Origin: Roseiarcus sp963774195
GTDB taxonomy: Bacteria; Pseudomonadota; Alphaproteobacteria; Rhizobiales; Beijerinckiaceae
Length of the DNA stretch: 64,000 nucleotides
Direction of reading: 5' to 3'
Assembly: GCA_963774195.1 (NCBI GenBank)
Contig: CAVZDY010000004.1
Location: forward strand, 1,178,001 to 1,242,000
Shown: in pieces, positions 1-8,694 of the stretch
How positions within the stretch are numbered: position 1 is the first letter of the stretch
Layout: the number at the start of each line of letters is the position of its first letter
Translations under genes and position numbers: made by a program
The notes under the pieces: generated by a model
What the model saw: the letters and a program-made list of their open reading frames with translations, nothing else
What the model was told of the DNA's origin: nothing
Database searches by the model: none

Positions 1-1076
1 CGCTCGCCGTTCGAGGCGGCCTGCTTCATCGCCTTCCTCGCTTCGTCGAAGTCGGGCGCGGGACGATCGAGCCAATTCAAACTCGCCGACACATTGATCA
101 GCATCGCCGTGAGAGGCTGTTTGATCTCATGCGCAATTGTCGCGGTCACCGCGTCGCCTGTAATCAGCCGCGCTTCCTTCTCGCGCCTATGAGCGAGGAC
201 GGCGTTCAAGAGCTCGCCATAGAGCGCCGAGATTTCGTAGAGCAGCACGATAAGGATGAGACTGCCGGCGACGAGCTCGGAGCCGCGAACCACCTGCCAA
301 ACGAGCAAGTTGCGCTCTGGCGAGTAAGCCGCGATCAAAACGCCTCCGGCCGCATAAGCGGTCATGACCACCAGCAACCACAGATCGAGCACTGAGCGCC
401 GCTTGAGCCACAGCACGATGAGCGCCACGATGCTCAATGCCGTCGTCGCGCCCGTCCGGTAGAACAAGAACGACGAGGCATGGTTCTCATCGGTCATCAG
501 GGGTGGCAGCACGCGGTCGCCCGCGATCAGGAGAAACGTCGCTCCTGAGACGACGACGACGACCGCGGCGACGCTCGCGGCGATCGCCCGACCACGCGAG
601 CGCTGCAGCGCCCACTTCGAAGGATCCGCATCCTTCAGCAGGGCAAAGGCGATGACGGATATCGAAAAAGCCGTGTGCCACAGCCCCGCGAGCCAAAACC
701 CGCTCTGCGGGGTCGCTCCCAGCAGTCCGTTGGGCGCGAAGACGCCGGGAAGCGTCAGCATCCATAAGATCAGACACAGCGAGGTGAACAAATATCCGGT
801 CGCAAGCGCAAACAACGCCACCGAGCCGAGAATTGAAAACTGCGCGTAGAGCAGCACCGCGGTCATCGCTTCGGTCACCGACGTCGGGATGATCAAAGCG
901 GGAGCGAGGCCGTCGGTCTTCACCGGAATCGCTGAAAGCGGCCCGCCGGTCGCCGCGAGAGCGATGACCATCGCAATCACAACGGCAAGGGCAAGTCGCT
1001 CCTGACGGGCCCCCGGCGGCAGGCTCGCCAAGGTCAGATATGGCGCATCCTCGGTACGAGCGACGTTGTCCGCCAT
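1..1076 (-). CDS. MASE4-type membrane sensor histidine kinase, 3' end beyond the window
   Basis: The reading frame opens with ATG at 1076 and runs off the left edge after 358 codons, so only the sensor part and the start of the kinase are visible. Residues 28-285 hold about seven or eight hydrophobic segments resembling the MASE4 membrane sensor domain (for example around 28-45, 72-110, 127-147 and 166-185). The phosphoacceptor region follows, with TIAHEIKQPLT and the candidate His at 316, typical of HisKA kinases with a FixL-like H-box. The ATPase domain lies outside the window. AAGGGG precedes the start. The ligand is unknown. It lies upstream of, and on the same strand side as, the chemotaxis genes, but is separated from cheW by 224 bp. 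Confidence 0.8.
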   Translation of the reverse strand, partial: MADNVARTEDAPYLTLASLPPGARQERLALAVVIAMVIALAATGGPLSAIPVKTDGLAPALIIPTSVTEAMTAVLLYAQFSILGSVALFALATGYLFTSLCLILWMLTLPGVFAPNGLLGATPQSGFWLAGLWHTAFSISVIAFALLKDADPSKWALQRSRGRAIAASVAAVVVVVSGATFLLIAGDRVLPPLMTDENHASSFLFYRTGATTALSIVALIVLWLKRRSVLDLWLLVVMTAYAAGGVLIAAYSPERNLLVWQVVRGSELVAGSLILIVLLYEISALYGELLNAVLAHRREKEARLITGDAVTATIAHEIKQPLTAMLINVSASLNWLDRPAPDFDEARKAMKQAASNGE

Positions 1077-1300
1077 GGGAAACCCCTTGAGCGCCTGAAC
1101 GGCCGTAGGAGGATGCTATATAATCGATTGGCCTTTCTACCGCCATGCGGCGCGCGCGCCGATTGGGGCGACCATGGCGCCGCCGAGATTGGCGCCCGTG
1201 GGGGGCAACTCGGGCGCCGACCGCCGAGCCGAACGGAGGGCGCAACGCAGGCGGCGAAACTAAGGACGCCGCCTTCACTCCGATCGCCGCAGCAGAAAGG

Positions 1301-1759
1301 CTACGCGGCTTGGAGGGTGCTCCCCGGGACGATCGCGTCCAGCGCGATGAGGCTGATCATGCGCCCGTCGACGGCGACGATGCCGCGGATGAAGTCCTTC
1401 GCCGCCTGGGAGGCGACGTCGGGCGTCGGCTGGATCACGTCCGGGCTGACGGTCAGGATCTCCGACACGCCCTCGACCAACAGGCCGACGACCTGCTGGC
1501 GGATTTGAATCACCAGGATCGCATGGCGCGTGGTCGGCTCGGTCGGAGAGAAGCCGAGCCGAGCCGCAAAGTCGATGATCGGCAATACCGTGCCGCGCAG
1601 ATTGATGACGCCGCACATGTAGCTTGGCGCGTGGGCGACCGGCGTCGCCGGGGTCCACACACGAATCTCTCGCACCAACATCACGTCGACGCAGAATTCC
1701 TGAGCGCCGATCAGGAAGGTGATGACTTCATGCGCCACGGCGCTGTCGGTTTTGCTCAT
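1301..1759 (-). CDS. cheW: CheW-like chemotaxis coupling protein
   Basis: A 152-residue single-domain CheW protein. It couples methyl-accepting receptors to the CheA kinase at the cytoplasmic face of the membrane. Typical features are EVITFLIGAQEFCVDV near the N-terminus, the central VINLRGTVLPIIDF segment, and a C-terminal part ending in SLIALDAI. The ATG at 1759 is chosen because GGTGGATGG lies just upstream; a 22-residue longer frame exists but its extension looks non-coding. It is the last gene of a three-gene set after two receptors on the same strand, 79 bp downstream of the nearer one. No cheA, cheY, cheR or cheB is present in the window. Confidence 0.93.
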   Translation of the reverse strand: MSKTDSAVAHEVITFLIGAQEFCVDVMLVREIRVWTPATPVAHAPSYMCGVINLRGTVLPIIDFAARLGFSPTEPTTRHAILVIQIRQQVVGLLVEGVSEILTVSPDVIQPTPDVASQAAKDFIRGIVAVDGRMISLIALDAIVPGSTLQAA

Positions 1760-1838
1760 TCCATCCACCTGAAGTCTGTCTTGTTCCGGAGCCCCGCCCT
1801 GGCGGAGCCCTCGACTGTGTTGCACCGGCGCGAAGGGG

Positions 1839-3305
1839 TCAGGCCGCTTTCGCGCGTCCGCCGAAGCGCGGAGCCGCCTTTTGCGCTTCCCGGCGAAGCG
1901 AATTGGCGTCGTCCATCTGGAACTGCCCGATCAGGTTCAACAACTGCGACGCTTCCTGCGAGAGCGAGTGGCTGGCGGCGGTCGATTCCTCGACCATCGA
2001 CGCATTCTGCTGCGTGACCTGGTCCATTTGGTTGATCGCCGTGTTGACCTGCTGAAGCCCGGTCGCCTGCTCCTGCGCTCCGACCGCGATCTCGCCGACG
2101 ACCGAGTTGATCTCGGTCACCTGCGCCATGATGCGCTCGAGCGACCTGCCGGTCTCGGCGACGAGATCGACGCCCTGGCTGACCTGCGCGGCCGAAGTCG
2201 AGATGAGCCCCTTGATCTCCTTGGCCGCCTCGGCCGAGCGCTGAGCGAGCGCCCGCACTTCGGACGCGACGACCGCAAAGCCGCGCCCCGCTTCGCCCGC
2301 GCGCGCCGCCTCGACGCCGGCGTTGAGCGCAAGCAGATTGGTCTGGAACGCGATTTCGTCGATGACGCCGATGATCTGGCTGATCTGATTCGCCGACTTG
2401 GCGATGGCGTCCATCGCCTCGACCGCCTGGCGCACGACGACCGCGCTCTTCTTGGCGTCCTCGTCCGCGGAGGCAACCACCTCGCGCGCATGCGCGGCGC
2501 CTTCGGCGGACTTCTTCACCGTCGCGGTGATTTCGTCGAGCGCGGCGGCGGTCTCTTCGAGGCTCGCTGCCTGCTGCTCGGTGCGGCGCGCAAGATCGTC
2601 CGATGCCGACACAATCTCATGCGCGCCCGACTGCATGGAGTCCGCGCTCGCGGAAATCTGCGCCAATGCCGACTGCAGCCGGTCGACCGACGTGTTGAAG
2701 TCCGCGCGCAGCTTCTCGAAGGGGCCCGGGAACGCTTCGTTCAGCCTGACCTGAACGTTCCGATCGGCCAATTGCCCCAGACCGGTGGCCAATTTATTGA
2801 TGGTCTTTTCCTGATCTTCGGCGGCCCGCTTGTGCGCCGCCTCGACCATTTTCTGCGCGTGAATGTCGACCATCGAACCGCAGACGCTCAGGACCTCGCC
2901 CGCCGGGCCTCTCGCGCATCCCCCCATGGCGCGGAACCATCGATAGGAACCGTCCTTGATCTTCATCCGGTATTCGACATCGTAGGGGGTTCGGCCGTTG
3001 CGATCGGCGAGATGCGCGGCGAAGGCGGCGAAGGTCGCGGGCGCATCCTCCGGATGCAGCCGGTCCGACCAGGACGCCATGACATTCGGGAACTCCCGCT
3101 CGTTTTGGAAGCCCAGCAGGCGGCGCACTTCGGCGGAGAAGCTCCAGCGGCTCTCCGCATGCGTCGGCTCCCCCCGATGAGCCTGGCAGAACCAGAGGCC
3201 GACGCCGGCATGGTTGTAGAGAATTTCGAGCTTCCGCTTCATTTCGACGGACTCATTCTGCAGGCGTGCGCGCTCGTCTTTGCTAGCTTTCGAAAACAGG
3301 CCCAC
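1839..3305 (-). CDS. Soluble PAS-containing methyl-accepting chemotaxis protein
   Basis: A 488-residue receptor without an obvious membrane segment. After a short coiled N-terminus, residues about 25-160 form a PAS fold of the PAS_3 type (LLGFQNEREF, LHPEDAPATF, VEYRMKIKDGSYRWFRAMGG). Residues about 230-460 form the cytoplasmic signalling coiled coil with the conserved hairpin tip (IDEIAFQTNLLALNAGVEAA) and flanking methylation helices (RRTEQQAASLEETAAALDEI). It should sense an intracellular cue, perhaps redox or a bound small molecule, and signal through CheW/CheA. It lies between the membrane receptor and cheW on the same strand, with gaps of 65 and 79 bp. The signalling half is nearly identical to that of the neighbouring receptor, pointing to duplication. 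Confidence 0.93.
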   Translation of the reverse strand: MGLFSKASKDERARLQNESVEMKRKLEILYNHAGVGLWFCQAHRGEPTHAESRWSFSAEVRRLLGFQNEREFPNVMASWSDRLHPEDAPATFAAFAAHLADRNGRTPYDVEYRMKIKDGSYRWFRAMGGCARGPAGEVLSVCGSMVDIHAQKMVEAAHKRAAEDQEKTINKLATGLGQLADRNVQVRLNEAFPGPFEKLRADFNTSVDRLQSALAQISASADSMQSGAHEIVSASDDLARRTEQQAASLEETAAALDEITATVKKSAEGAAHAREVVASADEDAKKSAVVVRQAVEAMDAIAKSANQISQIIGVIDEIAFQTNLLALNAGVEAARAGEAGRGFAVVASEVRALAQRSAEAAKEIKGLISTSAAQVSQGVDLVAETGRSLERIMAQVTEINSVVGEIAVGAQEQATGLQQVNTAINQMDQVTQQNASMVEESTAASHSLSQEASQLLNLIGQFQMDDANSLRREAQKAAPRFGGRAKAA

Positions 3306-3370
3306 TGTGACAATCCTCCATTGAACGCTTGAAAACGCGAAGCGCCGTTGCTGGCGCCCCCTCTCGGCCG

Positions 3371-4957
3371 TCAGAATTCCTGCCAGTCCGCCGCATCCTG
3401 TTCGGCGACGCGCGCGGCGGCGCCAGTCGCAGCCACCCTGGCCAGCCGCTGTGACAGCCCGCCGGCTCCCTTCCGCAGCGTCGCTTTGCCCGACTGTGCG
3501 AAGGCGTGCGGCGCGACCTTTTGCAGTTCGCGACGAAGGCGATCCGACCCGCCGGCGCCGACCTCGAACTGGCCGATCAAACTCGCGAGCTGCTCGGTCT
3601 CCTGCGACAGGGACCGGCTCGCCGCGTTGGATTGCTGGACCATCGTCGCGTTCTGCTGGGTCACCTGGTCCATCTGGTTGATCGACGAATTGACCTGAGC
3701 AAGCCCGGTCGCCTGCTCCTTGGCTCCGACCGCGATCTCGCGCACCACGCCGTTGATCTCCGCGACCTGCGCCATGATCCGCTGGAGCGATTGGCCGGTC
3801 GCCGCCACCAGCTTGACCCCATGATCGACCTGCACGGTCGAAGCGGATATGAGGCCCTTGATCTTCTTGGCCGCCTCGGCGGAACGCTGCGCCAGCGCTC
3901 GCACTTCCGACGCCACGACGGCAAAACCGCGGCCGGCGTCGCCGGCGCGCGCCGCCTCCACCCCCGCGTTCAGCGCGAGGAGATTGGTCTGGAACGCGAT
4001 TTCGTCGATGACGCCGATGATCTGGTTGATCTGCTGCGCCGACTTGGCGATGGCGTCCATCGCCTCGACTGCTTGGCGCACCACGACGGCGCTGTTCTTC
4101 GCGTCCTCGTCGGCGGCGGCGACCACCTCGCGCGCGTGAGCCGCTCCCTCCGCGGACTTTGTCACCGTCGCGGTGATCTCATCGAGCGCGGCCGCCGTCT
4201 CCTCGAGGCTCGCCGCCTGCTGCTCGGTGCGGCGCGACAGATCGTCCGAGGCGCTCGAGATTTCCTGCGCTCCGGAATGAATTGCGCCCGCGCTGCTCGT
4301 CACGCCCGCCATCGCCTCTTCGATCTGCGACACCGCCGAGTTGAAGACGGATTGCAGAACGCGATAGTTTTCGTAATCCTCCGCGGCATCCGCCGGCATG
4401 CGGTAGGTCAGATCCTTGCCCGCCAACTTCGACAAGGCGAGCGAGATCGCGTTCCCGACGATCTGTCTTTCCCGTTCGATCGCGTCGAGCTGTGCCTGGT
4501 CACGCTCGGCTTGGGCGTTCGTCTTTTGATTGGCCGCAGCGGCCTTCAGACGGGCGTTCTCTATCGCAGCGTCCTTGAAGGCTTGCGCCGCATTCGCGAT
4601 GTCGCCGATTTCGTCGTTGCGCGCCCGGCCCTCGATCTCAACGGTCAGCTCGCCCTGCGAGAGCAGGCGCATCGTTTCGGCCAGCCGAACGAGCGGCCGC
4701 GCGATCATGGCCCGGGACATCCAAATCGAGGCCGCTCCCGTGAGGATGAGGAACGCCGCCCCGGTGGCGGTTACGGCGAGGAGCGCGCCGCTCAACTGCG
4801 CCTGCAAGTCGTTCCCATGCGCGATGATGGCGCTCGCCAAGGCGCCGACGTGGGAGAGCTCGATGGCGCTGACCACGCCCAGCCCTACGACGGCAATCGT
4901 CAGGGGTATAAGCGGGATCAGGAGCTTGGTCCGCAGCTTAAGATTGTCGACGTTCAT
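3371..4957 (-). CDS. Membrane methyl-accepting chemotaxis protein with HAMP domain and C-terminal DWQEF
   Basis: A 528-residue receptor. Two hydrophobic helices near the N-terminus (about 11-33 and 58-80) enclose only a very short external loop, so a large periplasmic ligand domain is absent. A HAMP domain follows (MARPL-like linker, then GDIANAAQAF), then the MCP signalling coiled coil with the tip IDEIAFQTNLLALNAGVEAA. The protein ends in DWQEF, which resembles the NWETF tail that tethers CheR and CheB on E. coli receptors. The ATG at 4957 is preferred because AGAGGG precedes it; an in-frame start at 4984 lacks a clear ribosome site. It is the first gene of the receptor-receptor-cheW set. 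Confidence 0.92.
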   Translation of the reverse strand: MNVDNLKLRTKLLIPLIPLTIAVVGLGVVSAIELSHVGALASAIIAHGNDLQAQLSGALLAVTATGAAFLILTGAASIWMSRAMIARPLVRLAETMRLLSQGELTVEIEGRARNDEIGDIANAAQAFKDAAIENARLKAAAANQKTNAQAERDQAQLDAIERERQIVGNAISLALSKLAGKDLTYRMPADAAEDYENYRVLQSVFNSAVSQIEEAMAGVTSSAGAIHSGAQEISSASDDLSRRTEQQAASLEETAAALDEITATVTKSAEGAAHAREVVAAADEDAKNSAVVVRQAVEAMDAIAKSAQQINQIIGVIDEIAFQTNLLALNAGVEAARAGDAGRGFAVVASEVRALAQRSAEAAKKIKGLISASTVQVDHGVKLVAATGQSLQRIMAQVAEINGVVREIAVGAKEQATGLAQVNSSINQMDQVTQQNATMVQQSNAASRSLSQETEQLASLIGQFEVGAGGSDRLRRELQKVAPHAFAQSGKATLRKGAGGLSQRLARVAATGAAARVAEQDAADWQEF

Positions 4958-5222
4958 CAGGCGCCCTCTAAGCTCCGGGCGCACGCATAGCCGAGCTCTG
5001 CGCGCTGGAGCACGATGGAGATTGCGGGGAGGAGGATTCCGGGCCGAAACCGGGATGAACGTACGGCCTCATGCCCTCGATCGGCGCCGGCGGGCGGATC
5101 GACACGTCATAAGCTTCACTTAGCGAGAAGAGATTAATCGACTATTCACGCTGATGAATTTCCGCGCCACGATATTTACGAACGTTAGCGGGAAAACGAT
5201 CAAAGATTAGTCGCCGGCCGCG

Positions 5223-5843
5223 CTATTTCGCCACCACGCCAGCCAGGATCGTTTCGACCACCTGCCGTTTGGCGCGTTCGAACGCCTCGTCGTCCAACGG
5301 GCCTTTCTCCAGCGTCGCAATTTCGTGCGCGGCGTTGGCGTAGTGCTGCGTCGTCGCCCAGATCAGATAGAAGAGCGGCCTCGCCTCGATCGGCCGGAGC
5401 TTTCCGGAGGCGATCCACTTGCGCACGACCCGCTCGCGCGAAGAGACCCATTGCGACAGGGTCGTCTCGAGAAAATCCTGGATCACCGGCGCGCCACGCA
5501 TGACCTCGCTCGTCCATATCTGCGTGCCGAGCGGCATGGAGCGCGCGAGATCCATCTTGGCGCTGATATAGGACGTGAGCGCCTCGCTCGGATCGTCGCT
5601 GGTGTCGAAAGACGATGCCGCCTCCAGCCACGCCGTCAGCACGCGCTCGGTGACCGCGCGGTAGAGCCGCTCCTTGGTGGGAAAATAATAATGCACGTTG
5701 GGCTTCGGCACCCCGGCGGCGGCCGCGATCGCCGCCATCGTCGCGCCCCGATACCCGTGTTCGGCGAAGACCATTTCGGCCGCAGCGAGGATCGCCCGCT
5801 CGTTCTCCTCGCGAATGGTCGACTTAGCGATCGGCTTGTCCAT
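5223..5843 (-). CDS. rutR: RutR-like TetR-family regulator of pyrimidine degradation
   Basis: A 206-residue TetR-family repressor. The N-terminal helix-turn-helix covers about residues 12-60 (ILAAAEMVFAEHGYRGATM, GVPKPNVHYYFPTKERLY). The C-terminal half, including ALTSYISAKMDLARSMPLGT and WTSEVMRGAP, resembles RutR, which senses uracil or thymine in E. coli. It is transcribed divergently from the amidase/dihydropyrimidinase/transporter operon. The gap between them contains a palindrome matching the RutR recognition sequence, so it very likely controls both itself and the operon. The start at 5843 fits the family length. The ligand is inferred from family and context only. Confidence 0.88.
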   Translation of the reverse strand: MDKPIAKSTIREENERAILAAAEMVFAEHGYRGATMAAIAAAAGVPKPNVHYYFPTKERLYRAVTERVLTAWLEAASSFDTSDDPSEALTSYISAKMDLARSMPLGTQIWTSEVMRGAPVIQDFLETTLSQWVSSRERVVRKWIASGKLRPIEARPLFYLIWATTQHYANAAHEIATLEKGPLDDEAFERAKRQVVETILAGVVAK

Positions 5844-5893
5844 AGGGCCTCGAACGGCGCCTGAAAGATGGGCGCTCGGCACAGAATTACGGC

Positions 5894-5913
5894 ATTTGAC
5901 CATTTGGTCAAAT
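5894..5913. promoter_or_regulatory. RutR-type operator palindrome
   Basis: TTGACCATTTGGTCAA at 5896-5911 is an inverted repeat of TTGACCA and TGGTCAA around a TT spacer, extended by one AT pair on each side plus another. It matches the E. coli RutR consensus of the form TTGACCAnnTGGTCAA. It sits between the divergent TetR gene (start 5843) and the amidase gene (start 5955). On the minus strand its TTGACC half could serve as a -35 element, with TAATTC 16 bp further on, so binding would block the regulator's own promoter. Confidence 0.85.
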
Positions 5914-5954
5914 TCATAATAGCGTTGACGAAACTGACAATGGGGAGAGGCGGG

Positions 5955-7202
5955 ATGTCCGACCTGTCGAACGTGCGCGTCAACGGTCAAAGGCTCTGGG
6001 ACGCGCTGATGGAGATGGCGAAAATCGGCGGCACGCCGAAGGGCGGCTGCAAGCGCCTCACCCTCACCGATCTCGACAAGCAAGGCCGCGAACTCTTCCG
6101 CTCCTGGTGCGAGAAGGAAGGCTGCGTCGTCAAGGTCGACGAGATGGGCAACATGTTCGCCCGTCGCGCCGGTGTGGAGGACCATCTCGCCCCGGTCCTG
6201 ATGGGCAGCCACCTCGACACCCAGCCGACCGGCGGCAAGTTCGACGGCGTGCTCGGCGTGCTCGGCGCCCTCGAAGTTGTGCGTTCGCTGAACGACCAGA
6301 AGATCAAGACCCGCCGCCCCATCGAGATCGCCAACTGGACCAACGAAGAAGGCTCCCGCTACGCGCCGGCGATGATCTCATCCGGCGTCTTCGCCGGCGT
6401 CTACACCAAGGAATTCGCCTATTCTCGTCTCGATGCCGAGGGCAAGGCGCTCGGCGACGAACTCGAGCGAATCGGCTTCAAGGGCGACGAGCCAATCGGC
6501 GGCCGGCCCATCCACGCCTCCTTCGAACTGCACATCGAGCAGGGCCCCATTCTCGAGGACGAATCGATCGACGTCGGCGTCGTCACCCACGGCCAGGGCC
6601 AGCGCTGGTACGAAATCCGCCTGACCGGCTTCGAAAGCCACGCCGGCTCGACGCCGATGCCGCGCCGGAAAGACGCGCTGTTGGGCGCGGCGCGGATCGT
6701 CGAACTCGTCAACGCGATCGGCCTGTCCAAGGCGCCGCTCGGCGTCTCCACCGTCGGCATGCTCAACCCCTACCCCAATTCGCGCAACGTCATCCCCGGC
6801 GAGGTCTTCATGACCTGCGAGTTCCGCCATCCCGAGGACGCGACCCTGACCGAGATGGACGCCGCCTTGCAGGAGGGCGTCAAGGCGATTTGCGACCAAA
6901 TCGGCCTGACCTACGACCTCAAGCAGGTCTTCTACTACGCGCCGGTCCCCTTCGATAAGGGATGCATCGAGGCCGTGCGGCGCGCCGCCAAGCATTTCGG
7001 CTATTCGCACCGCGACATCGTCTCGGGCGCAGGGCACGATGCTTGCTACGTCGCGCGGGTCGCGCCAACCTCCATGATCTTCACCCCTTGCGTCGACGGC
7101 GTCAGCCACAACGAGAGCGAGGACATCAAGCAGGAATGGTCGACGGCGGGCGCGAATGTGCTGATGCACGCCGTGCTGGAGAAGGCCGAAATCGTCGACT
7201 GA
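5955..7202 (+). CDS. Zn-dependent N-carbamoyl amino acid amidase / beta-ureidopropionase (M20 family)
   Basis: A 415-residue member of the M20 hydantoinase/carbamoylase amidase family. It should hydrolyse N-carbamoyl amino acids or 3-ureidopropionate to the free amino acid, CO2 and ammonia. Visible metal and active-site segments are MGSHLDTQPTGGKFDGVLG, NEEGSRYAPAMISSG, ELHIEQGP and GAGHDACYVA. ATG at 5955 follows GGGGAGAGG; an ATG at 5940 would overlap that site. It is the first gene after the RutR-type operator and is followed 63 bp later by dihydropyrimidinase, the preceding step of the reductive pyrimidine pathway. Bacterial enzymes of this family vary in substrate, so L-carbamoylase activity on hydantoin products is an alternative. 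Confidence 0.9.
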   Translation: MSDLSNVRVNGQRLWDALMEMAKIGGTPKGGCKRLTLTDLDKQGRELFRSWCEKEGCVVKVDEMGNMFARRAGVEDHLAPVLMGSHLDTQPTGGKFDGVLGVLGALEVVRSLNDQKIKTRRPIEIANWTNEEGSRYAPAMISSGVFAGVYTKEFAYSRLDAEGKALGDELERIGFKGDEPIGGRPIHASFELHIEQGPILEDESIDVGVVTHGQGQRWYEIRLTGFESHAGSTPMPRRKDALLGAARIVELVNAIGLSKAPLGVSTVGMLNPYPNSRNVIPGEVFMTCEFRHPEDATLTEMDAALQEGVKAICDQIGLTYDLKQVFYYAPVPFDKGCIEAVRRAAKHFGYSHRDIVSGAGHDACYVARVAPTSMIFTPCVDGVSHNESEDIKQEWSTAGANVLMHAVLEKAEIVD

Positions 7203-7265
7203 TTGCGCCGCGCATTTTCCGCTCGGCATAGTGCAAATCGATACGATACATAGAGGAGAGGAAAC

Positions 7266-8693
7266 ATGTCGCTCGTCATCAAAGGCGGAACGATCGTCGC
7301 CGCCGATCGCAGCTATGCTGCGGACGTGCTCGTTGAAGACGGCACGATTACGGCGATCGGCTCCGGCCTCAAGGGCGCCAAGGAGCTCGACGCCGCCGGC
7401 TGCTACGTCATGCCGGGCGGCATCGATCCGCACACCCATCTCGACATGCCCTTCATGGGCGCGAACTCCGCCGACGACTATGAGCACGGCACCCGCGCCG
7501 GTCTTGCCGGCGGCACGACGATGGTGCTCGACTTCTGCATTCCCGAGCACGGCCAGCCGTTGATGGATGCGCTCGCCGCCTGGGACAAGCGCGCCGAGGG
7601 GGCGACCTCGGACTATTCCTACCACATGTGCGTCACGTACTGGTCGGACAAGCTGCGCGAAGACATGGCCAAGGTGGTCGAGCGCGGCATCACCACCTTC
7701 AAGCACTTCATGGCCTACAAAGGCGCGCTGATGGTCAACGACGAGGAGATGTTCGCCTCGTTCCGGCGCTGCGCGGAACTCGGCGCGATGCCGCTCGTCC
7801 ACGCCGAAAACGGCGACATCGTCGCGGCGTTGCAGAAGCACTATCTCGCCAAGGGCGTGACCGGCCCGGAGGGCCACGCGCTCTCGCGCCCGCCGGAGGT
7901 CGAAGGCGAGGCGGCCAACCGCGCCATCATGCTCGCCGATCAGGCAGGGGTTCCGCTCTACATCGTCCACGTCTCGTGCATTCAGGCCCACGAGGCGATC
8001 GCGCGGGCTCGGTCGCTGGGCATGCGCGTCTATGGCGAACCGCTGATCCAGCACCTGACGCTCGACGAGGGCGAATACTATAACAAAGACTGGGCGCATG
8101 CGGCGCGTCGCGTCATGTCGCCGCCGTTCCGCGACAAGAAGAACCAGGATGATCTCTGGAACGGCCTGCGCGCCGGCTCGCTGCAAGTGGTGGCGACCGA
8201 CCATTGCGCCTTCACGACGCGCCAGAAGGAGCTCGGCCTCGGCGACTTCACCAAGATCCCCAACGGCACCGGCGGCCTCGAAGACCGGATGCCGATGCTT
8301 TGGACCTACGGCGTGAACACCGGGCGCCTGACGATGAACGAATTCGTCGCCGTCACCTCGACCAACATCGCGCGCATCCTCAATCTCTATCCCCGCAAGG
8401 GCGCGATCACGCCGGGCGCCGACGCCGATCTCGTGATCTGGGACCCCAAGGCCAGGAAGACGATCACCGCCGAGAACCAGCTCTCGGTGATCGACTACAA
8501 CGTCTTCGAGGGCATGAAGGTGCAAGGCTTGCCGCGCTTCACCCTGTCGCGCGGCGAGGTGGTCGCCTCCGAAGGCAAGGTCTCGGCCGAGCCGGGGCGC
8601 GGCCGCTTCGTCAAGCGCGAGCCGTTCACCGCCGACGCACGGGCGCTCGCAACCTACAAGGAGTTCACCGCCCCGCAAACGGTTGCGCGCTGA
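7266..8693 (+). CDS. hydA: Dihydropyrimidinase (D-hydantoinase)
   Basis: A 475-residue amidohydrolase of the cyclic amidase group that opens dihydrouracil or hydantoin rings to N-carbamoyl products. The dinuclear metal site is readable: His56 and His58 in GIDPHTHLDMPF, the carbamylated Lys expected at residue 152 in FKHFMAYKG, His in LVHAENGD, His in YIVHVSC, and Asp in VATDHCAF. Full family length. GAGGAGAGGAAAC directly precedes the ATG. It follows the carbamoyl amidase and precedes the ABC importer by one base, so uptake, ring opening and decarbamoylation are co-transcribed. Dihydropyrimidine dehydrogenase (preT/preA) is not in the window, so the operon may act on dihydropyrimidines or hydantoins from elsewhere. 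Confidence 0.95.
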   Translation: MSLVIKGGTIVAADRSYAADVLVEDGTITAIGSGLKGAKELDAAGCYVMPGGIDPHTHLDMPFMGANSADDYEHGTRAGLAGGTTMVLDFCIPEHGQPLMDALAAWDKRAEGATSDYSYHMCVTYWSDKLREDMAKVVERGITTFKHFMAYKGALMVNDEEMFASFRRCAELGAMPLVHAENGDIVAALQKHYLAKGVTGPEGHALSRPPEVEGEAANRAIMLADQAGVPLYIVHVSCIQAHEAIARARSLGMRVYGEPLIQHLTLDEGEYYNKDWAHAARRVMSPPFRDKKNQDDLWNGLRAGSLQVVATDHCAFTTRQKELGLGDFTKIPNGTGGLEDRMPMLWTYGVNTGRLTMNEFVAVTSTNIARILNLYPRKGAITPGADADLVIWDPKARKTITAENQLSVIDYNVFEGMKVQGLPRFTLSRGEVVASEGKVSAEPGRGRFVKREPFTADARALATYKEFTAPQTVAR

Positions 8694-8694
8694 C

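Noticed and set aside
1881..4990. Long plus-strand frames opposite the two chemoreceptors
   Set aside because: They mirror the repeated signalling domains of the receptors and are His/Arg/Asp-rich without motifs.
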